This document shows positions 19,425-28,798 of a DNA stretch of 64,000 nt, in pieces. The stretch is from Pandoraea pneumonica. Lineage in GTDB: Bacteria; Pseudomonadota; Gammaproteobacteria; Burkholderiales; Burkholderiaceae. The stretch's first letter is position 1. Every line of letters begins with the position of its first letter. The position numbers were made by a program, and so were the translations under genes. Under the pieces are notes generated by a model. It made no database searches, was not told the DNA's origin, and saw only the letters and a list, made by a program, of their open reading frames with translations. The DNA is taken from the NCBI RefSeq assembly GCF_902459645.1, contig NZ_CABPSK010000001.1:1302001-1366000 (forward strand), written 5' to 3'.

Positions 19425-19916
19425 TTAGTCGTTTTTGCCGGACTTAAGCGGCGTTTCAGCCAGATTGCCCGTCCACCGCTCGCGTGCCGCCGTATCCGTC
19501 TCGCGCGCATCGACCCAGCGCTCGCCTTGCGGCGTCGATTCCTTCTTCCAGAACGGCGCTTCGGTCTTCAGATAATCCATGATGAATTCGCACGCCGCGA
19601 ACGCATCGCCCCGATGCGCCGAGGTCACCGCCACCAGCACGATCTGATCGCCCGGCCCCAGATCCCCATAACGATGGATAACCAGCACGTCGAACAGGCG
19701 CCACCGCTCGCGGGCCTGCGCCACGATGCTCTCCAACGCCTTTTCCGTCATCCCCGGGTAATGCTCGAGCGTCATGCGCGAGACACCCTTGCCGTCGTTC
19801 AGATCGCGCACGGTGCCCACGAAGCTCGCCACCGCGCCCACGCGCAGGTCGCCCGCACGTAACTGGCGAATCTCCGTCGACAGGTCGAAGTCTTCGGTCT
19901 GAACGCGGATCGGCAT
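19425..19916 (-). CDS. moaE: Molybdopterin synthase catalytic subunit
   Basis: A 163-aa MoaE, the large subunit of molybdopterin synthase, which with MoaD converts cyclic pyranopterin monophosphate to molybdopterin. Family blocks are VGAVASFVGTVRD, LEHYPGMTEKAL, VIHRYGDLGPGDQIVLVAVTSAHR and YLKTEAPFWKKE, the last with the active-site lysines. It is the last gene of the run alaT-hom-thrC-moeA-moaD-moaE, 83 bp after moaD. The C-terminal 15 residues past the core are variable. Confidence 0.97.
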   Translation of the reverse strand: MPIRVQTEDFDLSTEIRQLRAGDLRVGAVASFVGTVRDLNDGKGVSRMTLEHYPGMTEKALESIVAQARERWRLFDVLVIHRYGDLGPGDQIVLVAVTSAHRGDAFAACEFIMDYLKTEAPFWKKESTPQGERWVDARETDTAARERWTGNLAETPLKSGKND

Positions 19917-19999
19917 GGTCGGCTCTCGCAGGTCGGGATGAGGTCAGTTGGGTGACGTCGCAGAGGCGTCGAGTGGCGTCGGGGCGCGTCGGATGGCGC

Positions 20000-20257
20000 T
20001 CAGCCGCCCGTCACCGGCGGGAAGAAGGCCACTTCGCAGCCGTCGGTCAGGCGCGTGGACGCCGGGACCATCGTGTGATTCAACGCCATACGCAGCAGGC
20101 GCTGCTCACCCAGCGTCTCGGCCCACACCGGCCCGCGCGCACACAGCCATTGGCGCACGTCTCCCACGGTGGCAACCCCGTTGGGCACTTCGACGTGTTC
20201 CTCGGCCACATTGAGGGCCTCGCGAACGCTGGCGAAAAAGCGAAGATCGATCTGCAT
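20000..20257 (-). CDS. moaD: Molybdopterin synthase sulfur carrier subunit
   Basis: An 85-aa ubiquitin-like protein ending in the Gly-Gly tail (FFPPVTGG) that is adenylated and turned into a thiocarboxylate to donate sulfur to molybdopterin. The size and the fold pattern, with an N-terminal beta strand (QIDLRFFASVREAL), are typical. It lies 42 bp after moeA and 83 bp before moaE, and forms the heterotetramer with MoaE. Confidence 0.96.
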   Translation of the reverse strand: MQIDLRFFASVREALNVAEEHVEVPNGVATVGDVRQWLCARGPVWAETLGEQRLLRMALNHTMVPASTRLTDGCEVAFFPPVTGG

Positions 20258-20299
20258 AGCGGTTTGCGCCTGCCGCGCGTGGCACGGCAGGCCTGTCTC

Positions 20300-21526
20300 T
20301 CAATATAGAAGGTCGGAAAACGGCAGGAACGCCACCGTCTGGCCCGCCTCGATACGGTGCCCGGGCGGGTTGTCGATCAGGCCGTCGCCCCAGACCGTCG
20401 ACGTCAGCACCGCCGAACTCTGATTCGGGAACGCCTCCAGACCGCCGTTGGCATTCAGGCGTGCGCGCACGAACTCGTTGCGGCGGTCGGCCTTCGTCTG
20501 GGTGAAGTCGGCGCGCATGGCGATACGGCGCGGCGTCACGTCTTGCACGCCCTGCAAACGCAGGATGAACGGACGCACAAACAGCAGGAACGTCACGAAG
20601 CTCGACACCGGGTTGCCCGGCAAGCCGATGAAATGGGCGGCGTCGCCCGCCACGGTGCTATTGGCGGCGCGGTTGACCTCGCCATAAGCCAGCGGCTTGC
20701 CCGGCTTCAGCGCAATCTGCCAAAGGTTCAGGCGGCCCTCGGCTTCCACCGCTGGCTTGACGTGATCCTCTTCGCCCACGGACACCCCGCCCGACGTGAT
20801 GATCAGGTCGTTGCCCCGCGCGGCGTCACGCAAAATGGCTCGCGTGGCCGCCAGATTGTCCGGCACGATGCCGTAGTCGGTCATCTCGCAGCCGAGGTTT
20901 TCCAGCAAGCTACGCAAGACGAAGCGATTCGAGTTGTAGATGCTCCCCGCGCGCAACGTCTCGCCGGGCATCGTCAACTCGTCGCCCGTGAAGAACACGG
21001 CCACGCGCAAACGGCGCGCAACCTGAAGCTTCGCGATACCGACCGACGCCGCCAAGCCCAGCGACTGCGCCCGCAGACGTGTGCCCGCCGCCAACACCAC
21101 ACTTTCGCGGCGAATATCGGCACCTTGACGGTTGATGAACTCGCTATCGGCGGGCGTGTGGCGAATCACCACCGTGCCGTCGTCGCGCGCCTCGCATTGC
21201 TCTTGCATCACGATGGCATCGGCGCCTGCGGGGACCGGCGCCCCCGTGAAGATGCGCGCAGCGGTGCCAGCGGCCAGCGGCTCGGGCGCGTGGCCCGCGG
21301 GAATGCGTTGCGAGACCGGCAACGTCGTCTCAGCGCCGGTTAGGTCCGCACGGCGCACGGCGTAACCGTCCATCGCGCTGGTGTCCATCGGCGGCACGTC
21401 GAGCGTGGCAATCACGTCGGCGGCCAGCACGCGACCATTGGCCGCGAGCGTGTCGACGATTTCCGTTTGCCCGAGCGGACGGGCCGCCGCCAGAACGGCG
21501 TCAAGCGCCTCTTGTGTATTCAGCAT
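20300..21526 (-). CDS. moeA: Molybdopterin molybdotransferase
   Basis: A 408-aa MoeA, which inserts molybdate into adenylated molybdopterin. The N-terminal part carries MDTSAMDGYAVR, the middle domain carries TSGGVSVGEEDHVK with the nucleotide/metal site, and the C-terminal domain begins near residue 335. Only 6 bp separate its start from the thrC stop, so it is co-transcribed with the threonine genes, an arrangement also seen in Burkholderia. The MogA/MoaB partner is not in this window. Confidence 0.97.
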   Translation of the reverse strand: MLNTQEALDAVLAAARPLGQTEIVDTLAANGRVLAADVIATLDVPPMDTSAMDGYAVRRADLTGAETTLPVSQRIPAGHAPEPLAAGTAARIFTGAPVPAGADAIVMQEQCEARDDGTVVIRHTPADSEFINRQGADIRRESVVLAAGTRLRAQSLGLAASVGIAKLQVARRLRVAVFFTGDELTMPGETLRAGSIYNSNRFVLRSLLENLGCEMTDYGIVPDNLAATRAILRDAARGNDLIITSGGVSVGEEDHVKPAVEAEGRLNLWQIALKPGKPLAYGEVNRAANSTVAGDAAHFIGLPGNPVSSFVTFLLFVRPFILRLQGVQDVTPRRIAMRADFTQTKADRRNEFVRARLNANGGLEAFPNQSSAVLTSTVWGDGLIDNPPGHRIEAGQTVAFLPFSDLLY

Positions 21527-21532
21527 GGCGGG

Positions 21533-22996
21533 TTACAGGCCGGTATGTTCCGCAATGTAGGCCTTCACGCGCGCGACGTCGTTCTTCACCGTCTCTACGC
21601 GTTGCGGCAGCGATTCCAACTGCTCGAAACCCGCCGGGCGCGGCGGTTCGCGATGCAACGCTTCGCGAATCGTTTCGGCGAACTTGGCCGGTTGCGCCGT
21701 CTCCAGCACGACCATCGGCACGCCCGGTTCCAGCGCTTCGCGCGCCACTTTCACACCGTCGGCCGTATGGGTGTCGATCACCACGTCGTAGCGCTTGGCC
21801 ACGTCTTGAATCGTCGCCACGCGGTCGGCATGGGTGCTGCGGCCCGACACGAAGCCGAACTGCGCCACGCGTGCAAACGCGTCGGTGCCCGAGAGGTCGA
21901 AACCGCCCTGCTCCACCTTGGCCAGCAGCGCCGCCGTGGCTTGCGCATCGCGGTCGAGCAAATCGAACAGGAAGCGCTCGAAATTCGACGCCTTCGAGAT
22001 ATCCATGCTCGGGCTGCTGGTGTGGAACGTCTCGGCCGACTTGCGCACGCGATAGTTGCCCGTGCGGAAGAACTCGTCGAGCACGTCGTTTTCGTTGGTC
22101 GCCACGACGAGCTTGCGAATCGGCAGGCCCATCATGCGGGCGATGTGCCCCGCGCAGACGTTGCCGAAGTTGCCCGACGGCACAGTGAACGACACTTCGC
22201 CGTCCTGCCCCGACTTGCCGCCCGTGGCCGCAAAGTAGCCCTTGAAGTAGTAGACGACCTGAGCCACTACGCGCGCCCAGTTGATCGAGTTGACCGTACC
22301 GATCTTGTAGCGCGCCTTGTAGGCGTGATCGTTCGACACGGCTTTGACAATGTCCTGACAATCGTCGAACACGCCTTCGACCGCGAGGTTGAAGATGTTC
22401 GGGTCTTGCAGGCTGTACATCTGCGCCGTCTGGAACGCGCTCATCTTGCCGGCCGGCGAGAGCATGAAGACACGGATGCCTTCCTTGCCGCGCATGGCGT
22501 ATTCGGCGGCACTACCGGTGTCGCCCGACGTCGCGCCCAGAATGTTCAGCGCATCGCCGTGCTGGGCCAGCGCGTACTCGAACAAGTTGCCAAGCAGTTG
22601 CATGGCCATGTCCTTGAACGCGAGCGTCGGCCCGTTGGAGAGCGCCAGCAGCGAAAGCTGCGTGCCGTTCTCTTCACCCAACGGCAGCAGCGGCGTGATC
22701 TCATCCGCGTCTTCGCCCGGGCGCACGTTGCGGTACACCTCGGCGGTGTACGTACGGCGCGTCAGGTCAGCCAGCACTTCGACGGGAATGTCGCCCGCGA
22801 ACTTGGCCAGCACCTTGGCAGCCAAGTCGGCGTACGACAGTTGGCGCCAGGCGCGCAGTTCTTCTGCCGTGACTTGCGGATATTCGGTGGGCAGATAGAG
22901 GCCGCCGTCCGGCGCCAGCCCGCCCAGCAGAATGCTGGAGAACGATTGCGGCTCGCCCGAGGTCAGGCCTGCGCCGCGCGTGGAGATGTATTTCAT
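21533..22996 (-). CDS. thrC: Threonine synthase
   Basis: A 487-aa PLP enzyme that converts O-phosphohomoserine to threonine. The PLP lysine lies in GPTLAFKDMAMQLLG, the phosphate-binding loop in GATSGDTGSAAEYAMRG, and the N-terminal sequence MKYISTRG is characteristic of the long form. It follows hom by 57 bp and precedes moeA by 6 bp. Cytoplasmic. Confidence 0.97.
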   Translation of the reverse strand: MKYISTRGAGLTSGEPQSFSSILLGGLAPDGGLYLPTEYPQVTAEELRAWRQLSYADLAAKVLAKFAGDIPVEVLADLTRRTYTAEVYRNVRPGEDADEITPLLPLGEENGTQLSLLALSNGPTLAFKDMAMQLLGNLFEYALAQHGDALNILGATSGDTGSAAEYAMRGKEGIRVFMLSPAGKMSAFQTAQMYSLQDPNIFNLAVEGVFDDCQDIVKAVSNDHAYKARYKIGTVNSINWARVVAQVVYYFKGYFAATGGKSGQDGEVSFTVPSGNFGNVCAGHIARMMGLPIRKLVVATNENDVLDEFFRTGNYRVRKSAETFHTSSPSMDISKASNFERFLFDLLDRDAQATAALLAKVEQGGFDLSGTDAFARVAQFGFVSGRSTHADRVATIQDVAKRYDVVIDTHTADGVKVAREALEPGVPMVVLETAQPAKFAETIREALHREPPRPAGFEQLESLPQRVETVKNDVARVKAYIAEHTGL

Positions 22997-23053
22997 GTCA
23001 GTCGATGTCCTGTGCGGTGTCCAGTGGTGTCGTGTCGCTCGCGAGCGATGCGC

Positions 23054-24364
<1,311 letters not shown>

Positions 24365-24401
24365 GCAGATTTACTCAAAAGTCGAAATCGGTTGGCGCGC
24401 A

Positions 24402-25628
24402 TCACTTGCCGTGGCGACGGCGATAACCGTCAAGGAAGCGGGCAATGCGACTGATGGCGTCTTCCAGGTCGCCCTCGTGAGGCAGGAACACTACGCGGAA
24501 ATGGTCGGGATGCATCCAGTTGAAGCCGCTGCCCTGCACCAGCAGGACCTTCTCTTCAAGTAGCAACTGGAGGATGAACTCCTGATCGTTGGCGATGGGG
24601 TACACCGCTGGATCGAGGCGCGGGAATAGGTACAGCGCCGCCTTGGGCTTCACGCAGGTCACGCCGGGAATGGCGGTGAGCATGCGGTGGGCGATTTCGC
24701 GCTGCTGGTACAGGCGACCGCCCGGCACGATCAGGTCTTTGATGCTTTGATAGCCGCCCAGCGCTGTCTGAATGGCGTACTGGCCCGGTACGTTCGGGCA
24801 CAGACGCATCGACGCGAGGATGTTGAGCCCCTCGATATAGTCGCGCGCCGGACGCTTGTCGCCGGACACGATCATCCAGCCCGCGCGGTAACCGCACGCG
24901 CGGTAGCTCTTCGACAAGCCGTTGAACGTAATGGTGAGCACGTCTTCCGAGAGCGACGCCAGCGAGGTGTGCTCTGCGCCGTCGTAAATGATCTTGTCGT
25001 AGATCTCGTCGGCGTAAATGATCAGCTTGTGCTCGCGCGCCAAGGCGACGATTTCTTTGAGCACTTCGTCGGTGTAGAGCGCGCCGGTCGGATTGTTCGG
25101 GTTGATGACGACGATCGCGCGCGTATTCGGCGTGATCTTCTTGCGAATGTCGGCCAGATCGGGCTGCCAATCGGCTTGCTCGTCGCAGACATAGTGCACG
25201 GGCGTGCCGCCGGACAGGCTCACGGCCGCCGTCCACAGCGGATAGTCGGGCGCGGGCACCAGCACTTCGTCGCCATCGTTGAGCAGCGCCTGCATGGCCA
25301 TGACGATGAGCTCGGACGCCCCGTTGCCGAGGTAGATGTCGTCGAGCTGCACATCTTTGATGGCCTTTTGCTGGGCGTAATGCATGATCGCCTTGCGGGC
25401 CGCGAAGACGCCTCGCGAATCGGAGTAACCGGCCGAGTTCGGCAGGTTGCGGATCATGTCCTGCACAATCTCGTCGGGCGGCTCGAAACCGAACGGCGCC
25501 AGATTGCCGATGTTCAGCTTGATGATGCGATGACCTTCGTCTTCCATGCGCTTGGCATGTTCAAGCACGGGCCCACGAATGTCGTAGCAGACATTCTGCA
25601 ATTTCTGCGATTTGAGGATCGGTTTCAC
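24402..25628 (-). CDS. alaT: Alanine-synthesising aminotransferase, AlaT type
   Basis: A 408-aa fold-type I aminotransferase close to AlaT (glutamate-pyruvate aminotransferase). The PLP lysine is in FNGLSKSYRACGYRAGW, with NPNNPTGALY and the C-terminal HFRVVFLPHEGDLEDAI also conserved. Placing this gene before hom-thrC is typical of Burkholderiales. It is divergent from the Mth938/arn unit with 363 bp between starts, including a palindromic element. Its activity on pyruvate is inferred from the family. Confidence 0.93.
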   Translation of the reverse strand: MKPILKSQKLQNVCYDIRGPVLEHAKRMEDEGHRIIKLNIGNLAPFGFEPPDEIVQDMIRNLPNSAGYSDSRGVFAARKAIMHYAQQKAIKDVQLDDIYLGNGASELIVMAMQALLNDGDEVLVPAPDYPLWTAAVSLSGGTPVHYVCDEQADWQPDLADIRKKITPNTRAIVVINPNNPTGALYTDEVLKEIVALAREHKLIIYADEIYDKIIYDGAEHTSLASLSEDVLTITFNGLSKSYRACGYRAGWMIVSGDKRPARDYIEGLNILASMRLCPNVPGQYAIQTALGGYQSIKDLIVPGGRLYQQREIAHRMLTAIPGVTCVKPKAALYLFPRLDPAVYPIANDQEFILQLLLEEKVLLVQGSGFNWMHPDHFRVVFLPHEGDLEDAISRIARFLDGYRRRHGK

Positions 25629-25775
25629 GGCGGTCGTTATTCTTGACGAAGCGGCTGGCAGGCCGGCATCGGGCGCAACGCTGGGACCGCAGGCGGGATT
25701 TGAGCGGACCGGCTATCCTCGGGCACAATGCCCGATGTCCCCGGTTCCGGTGTCGCAAATGCCGCACTGCAACGG

Positions 25776-25808
25776 TTTGCCGTGCTGCGTACGGCAAAAA
25801 GCTATAAT
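25776..25808 (+). promoter_or_regulatory. Promoter with palindrome upstream of the arn cluster
   Basis: A perfect -10 element TATAAT (25803-25808) follows four bases after a perfect inverted repeat TTTGCCGT-N7-ACGGCAAA (25776-25798). The -35 region would fall inside the palindrome, so a protein bound there would block or recruit RNA polymerase. The repeat is not followed by T on either strand in a way that would make a terminator. The leader to the first start codon would be about 180 nt. Confidence 0.55.
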
Positions 25809-25991
25809 TTAGCCAATTATGACAGAGTTCGGCAATGCATCATTGACGGTTTCCGCTACGCGAGGCAAGATGCCCGACCGCACCGCGCGCTCCCTATGCG
25901 CTCCATACATCAGGCGAGCCGTTGCCGCTCCGTTTCCATTGCGCCTCTATCCCGTCTCCATCCGACTCGATCCGGTAGGGAATCTCCGAAA

Positions 25992-26378
25992 GTGAAACTG
26001 CACCAAGACCCCTCGCAAGCCTTGAACACGGTGACCGGCTACGGACCCGGCTACATCGAAATCAATAAGACGCGTTTCAACCACAGCGTGATCGTCGCGC
26101 CCGAGGGCGAGATTCAGGCCTGGCCGATCTCGTCGTTCGAAGCGCTCGAACCGTCGCATTTCGAAGCCTTGCGCGCCCTCGACCCGGAAGTCGTGATTTT
26201 CGGCAGCGGCGAGCGACTGCGCTTCGCCCACCCGCGTCTCACGGCCTCGTTGACCAGCACGCGTATCGGCGTCGATTCGATGGATACGCAAGCGGCCTGC
26301 CGCACCTACAACATTCTGATGAGCGAAGGCCGGCGCGTCGTGCTGGTCGTGCTCATCGAACACGGAACGCCTGAGTGA
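25992..26378 (+). CDS. Mth938-like domain protein (function unknown)
   Basis: A 128-aa protein of the Mth938/DUF498 type, related to mitochondrial NDUFAF3. The core runs from GYIEINKTRFNHSVIVAPEG through DPEVVIFGSGERLRFAHP to GVDSMDTQAACRTYNILMSEGRRV. No catalytic residues are known for the family in bacteria. The GTG at 25992 is chosen because conservation begins there; the open frame continues upstream without an ATG of support. Its stop overlaps the arnT start (GTGA), so it is coupled to arnT as first gene of the cluster. Whether it serves lipid A modification or is just co-located is unknown. Confidence 0.87.
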   Translation: MKLHQDPSQALNTVTGYGPGYIEINKTRFNHSVIVAPEGEIQAWPISSFEALEPSHFEALRALDPEVVIFGSGERLRFAHPRLTASLTSTRIGVDSMDTQAACRTYNILMSEGRRVVLVVLIEHGTPE

Positions 26379-28135
26379 ACCGCCGCGCCGCCAATACCGC
26401 CGCTAAGTCTGGGAACGCAGGCTTGCCTGCTGCCGACGCTCCCACGTCCCTCATCCCCGCCCCCTACCCGTTGTCGCCTGCCGCCTTCTGGCTGCTGCTC
26501 GTGGGTTTCGCCCTCGTGTGGTTCGGCATGCTCGACTATCGCCACCTGATCGCGAGCGACGAAGGCCGCTATGCGGAAATGGCGCGCGAAATGTGGACGA
26601 CGGGCGACTGGGTCACGCTGCGCTACAACGGCTACAAGTATTTCGAGAAGCCGCCGCTGCAAACCTGGATGAATGCGCTGACGTTCGCGGCATTCGGTGT
26701 CGGCGAATGGCAGGCACGCCTGTGGACGGCCTTAACCGGCTTTGCCGGCGTGCTGATGGTGGGCTTCACCGGACGCCGCCTGTTCAACGCGCGCGTCGGC
26801 CTGTTTGCTGCGGCCGCTCTCGCCAGCGCCCCGCTGTGGGCCCTGCTCGGGCACTTCAACGTGCTGGACATGGGGCTGTCGTTCTTCATGGGCCTCTCAC
26901 TGTGCGCACTGTTGCTCGCCCAGCGCCCCGGCCTGGACCGCTCGGCGGTACGCGGCTGGATGTGGCTGTGCTGGGCCGCGATGGCGCTCGCCGTGCTGAG
27001 CAAAGGCCTGGTGGGAATCGTGCTCCCCGGTGCCGTGCTGGTGCTCTATACGTTGATCGCGCGCGACTGGGCACTGTGGCGACGCCTGTATCTGGGAAGC
27101 GGCCTGATCGTGTTTCTGTTGATCGCGGCGCCCTGGTTCGTGCTCGTCCAGATGCGCAACCCCGAGTTCTTCGACTTCTTCTTCATCAACGAACACTTCC
27201 GGCGCTTCGCCGAGGAAGGCCACAACCGCGACGGCGCCCTCTGGTACTTCGTGCCGGTGTTTCTCGTGGGCTTCCTGCCGTGGCTGTCGGTCCTGCCCGG
27301 CACCGTGCGCGCCACATGGCGCATGCCGCGTCAGCCCAATGGCTTCGCGCCCGCCGTGCTGCTGTGGACGTGGGCCATCTTCATCTTTGTGTTTTTCAGC
27401 GTTTCGCACTCGAAGCTGATTTCGTACCTGCTGCCGATCGCCCCGGCCATGGCGTTGCTGTTCGGGCTGTATCTCGCACAGATGCGGCGCGACGCCCTGC
27501 GTCTGCACTTGGCCGGGTATGCCGTGTTTCTGATCGCGGCGCTCGTCATGGTGGCGATATTCGTCGGCCGCGCCGGCAGCGTGCGCAATCCAAACGAGTT
27601 GTACAAAGCGTTCCAGATTTGGTTGTATTTCGCGCTGGGCGCCGGGCTGGTCGGCACGCTGCTCGCATGGCGCATGGCGCGCCACAGCGCCCGCCGCGCG
27701 CTGATCATGTTCGCCACCGCGATGCTGCTGCTCACGACCGTCGGCGGCATGGGTCACGAGGTGTTCGGGCGCCAAAGCTCGGGCGTGCTGCTCGTGCCCG
27801 CGGTGAAGGCGGAGATGCAGCGGCTCGGGCCCGGGGTGCCGTTTTACTCGGTGAACGTGCTCGATCACACCATGCCGTTCTATCTCGGCACCGACATGAT
27901 CATGGTGCAGCACCCGGACGAGCTCGAATTCGGCGTGAAACAGGAGCCGCAGAAGTGGCTGCCGACGCTGGGCGACTTTTATGTCCGCTGGCGCGCCGAT
28001 CCGAAGGCGCTCGCGCTGGTGGATCCGGACACCTTTTCCAAACTCGAAGCCGAGCATTTGCCGATGCGTGTCATCGCGCGCGACGCCCGGCGCGTTGTAA
28101 TTAGCAAACCACAGCCGCAAGACAACGTAAAATAG
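26375..28135 (+). CDS. arnT: Lipid A 4-amino-4-deoxy-L-arabinose transferase
   Basis: A 586-aa inner-membrane GT-C glycosyltransferase that moves Ara4N from undecaprenyl phosphate to lipid A phosphates on the periplasmic face, giving resistance to polymyxin and cationic peptides. About twelve hydrophobic segments precede a C-terminal periplasmic domain. The first loop DYRHLIASDEGRYAEMAREM, with the catalytic acidic residues of the GT-C class, is clear, as is the YFEKPPLQTWMNAL block. The start GTG at 26375 overlaps the preceding gene. The enzymes for its donor lie downstream, after a 255-bp gap. Confidence 0.95.
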   Translation: MNRRAANTAAKSGNAGLPAADAPTSLIPAPYPLSPAAFWLLLVGFALVWFGMLDYRHLIASDEGRYAEMAREMWTTGDWVTLRYNGYKYFEKPPLQTWMNALTFAAFGVGEWQARLWTALTGFAGVLMVGFTGRRLFNARVGLFAAAALASAPLWALLGHFNVLDMGLSFFMGLSLCALLLAQRPGLDRSAVRGWMWLCWAAMALAVLSKGLVGIVLPGAVLVLYTLIARDWALWRRLYLGSGLIVFLLIAAPWFVLVQMRNPEFFDFFFINEHFRRFAEEGHNRDGALWYFVPVFLVGFLPWLSVLPGTVRATWRMPRQPNGFAPAVLLWTWAIFIFVFFSVSHSKLISYLLPIAPAMALLFGLYLAQMRRDALRLHLAGYAVFLIAALVMVAIFVGRAGSVRNPNELYKAFQIWLYFALGAGLVGTLLAWRMARHSARRALIMFATAMLLLTTVGGMGHEVFGRQSSGVLLVPAVKAEMQRLGPGVPFYSVNVLDHTMPFYLGTDMIMVQHPDELEFGVKQEPQKWLPTLGDFYVRWRADPKALALVDPDTFSKLEAEHLPMRVIARDARRVVISKPQPQDNVK

Positions 28136-28390
28136 CGCTTTTATTGTGCGTTTCAAGCGCCGGTTTGACCGCCGGCCGCCGTACTCGCTAGAGAGTCATC
28201 CAGCAGCAGAAGCCGTTTGGACGGGGTTCGCGGGGAACCCGTCCCACCGAGCGGCGTGACGCAAGTCCGGAACTATCGAATTCGACAGGGGTGTTACCGA
28301 AGCCGTGCCGGGCACGCGTGTGAGCGCGTCGCCTAAGCGTCAGCCAAGGAACGCCGTCCATAATTATTCACAAACGTTCACAAACGTTCC
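28136..28390 (+). promoter_or_regulatory. Intergenic region inside the arn cluster with stable hairpins and a direct repeat
   Basis: No coding frame fits this 255-bp gap between arnT and the SMR gene. It has a strong hairpin near 28219-28243 (GACGGG paired with CCCGTC, with TTC/GAA and a GC-rich loop) enclosed by a second possible pairing (GCCG with CGGC). Before the start codon TTCACAAACG is repeated in tandem (28367-28386), and there is no good Shine-Dalgarno sequence. It may be a leader RNA, a second promoter region, or a control site. A resemblance to known riboswitch cores is too weak to call. Confidence 0.5.
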
Positions 28391-28762
28391 ATGAATCTCG
28401 CTACGTTTTCCCTTATTCTCACGGGCGTGCTGCTCAACGCGTGCGCCCAGTTGTTGCTCAAAGCGGGTGCCAACTCGATCGGCGCACTGGAATTCACTCG
28501 CGCGAACATCTTGCCCATCGGCATCAAGCTCGCCACGCAGGTGCCGATCATGGGCGGGCTGGTGTGCTATGCCATCAGCGTCGTGGTGTGGATTCTGGCG
28601 CTCTCGCGCGTTGAAGTCTCGATTGCCTATCCGATGCTCTCGCTCGGCTACGTGGTGAACGCGTTTGCCGCGTGGTACTTGTTCGGCGAAACCCTGTCGA
28701 TGCAGCGCGTCGTCGCCATCGGCATCATTCTGGTTGGTGTTTATATTCTTGCGCGCAGCTAA
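28391..28762 (+). CDS. arnE: SMR/EamA-like transporter, ArnE-type flippase subunit
   Basis: A 123-aa protein with four membrane segments, matching the small-multidrug-resistance-like family that includes ArnE and ArnF, the flippase for undecaprenyl-phosphate-Ara4N. Segments run LILTGVLLNACAQLLLKAGA, VPIMGGLVCYAISVVVWILA, VSIAYPMLSLGYVVNAFAAW and VVAIGIILVGVYILA. E. coli uses an ArnE/ArnF pair; only one such gene is seen here, so it may act as a homodimer or with a partner elsewhere. Its place directly before arnB supports the role. Confidence 0.85.
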   Translation: MNLATFSLILTGVLLNACAQLLLKAGANSIGALEFTRANILPIGIKLATQVPIMGGLVCYAISVVVWILALSRVEVSIAYPMLSLGYVVNAFAAWYLFGETLSMQRVVAIGIILVGVYILARS

Positions 28763-28798
28763 GCCCTGCGCCGCTTACCTGAGGCTTTGTCAAAAATC

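Noticed and set aside
25819-25995. 58-codon ATG frame in the leader of the Mth938 gene, ending across its GTG start
   Set aside because: No ribosome site, arginine- and proline-rich composition, no recognisable segment; probably chance, though a leader peptide cannot be excluded.
26518-28104. 528-codon frame on the same strand as arnT
   Set aside because: Out-of-frame shadow of arnT, which has clear membrane segments and motifs in its own frame.
28136-28390. c-di-GMP-I, guanidine or cobalamin riboswitch in the arn gap
   Set aside because: Only short strings agree with the c-di-GMP-I core; the conserved GCCACTG of cobalamin and the guanidine core are absent. A covariance-model scan would decide.
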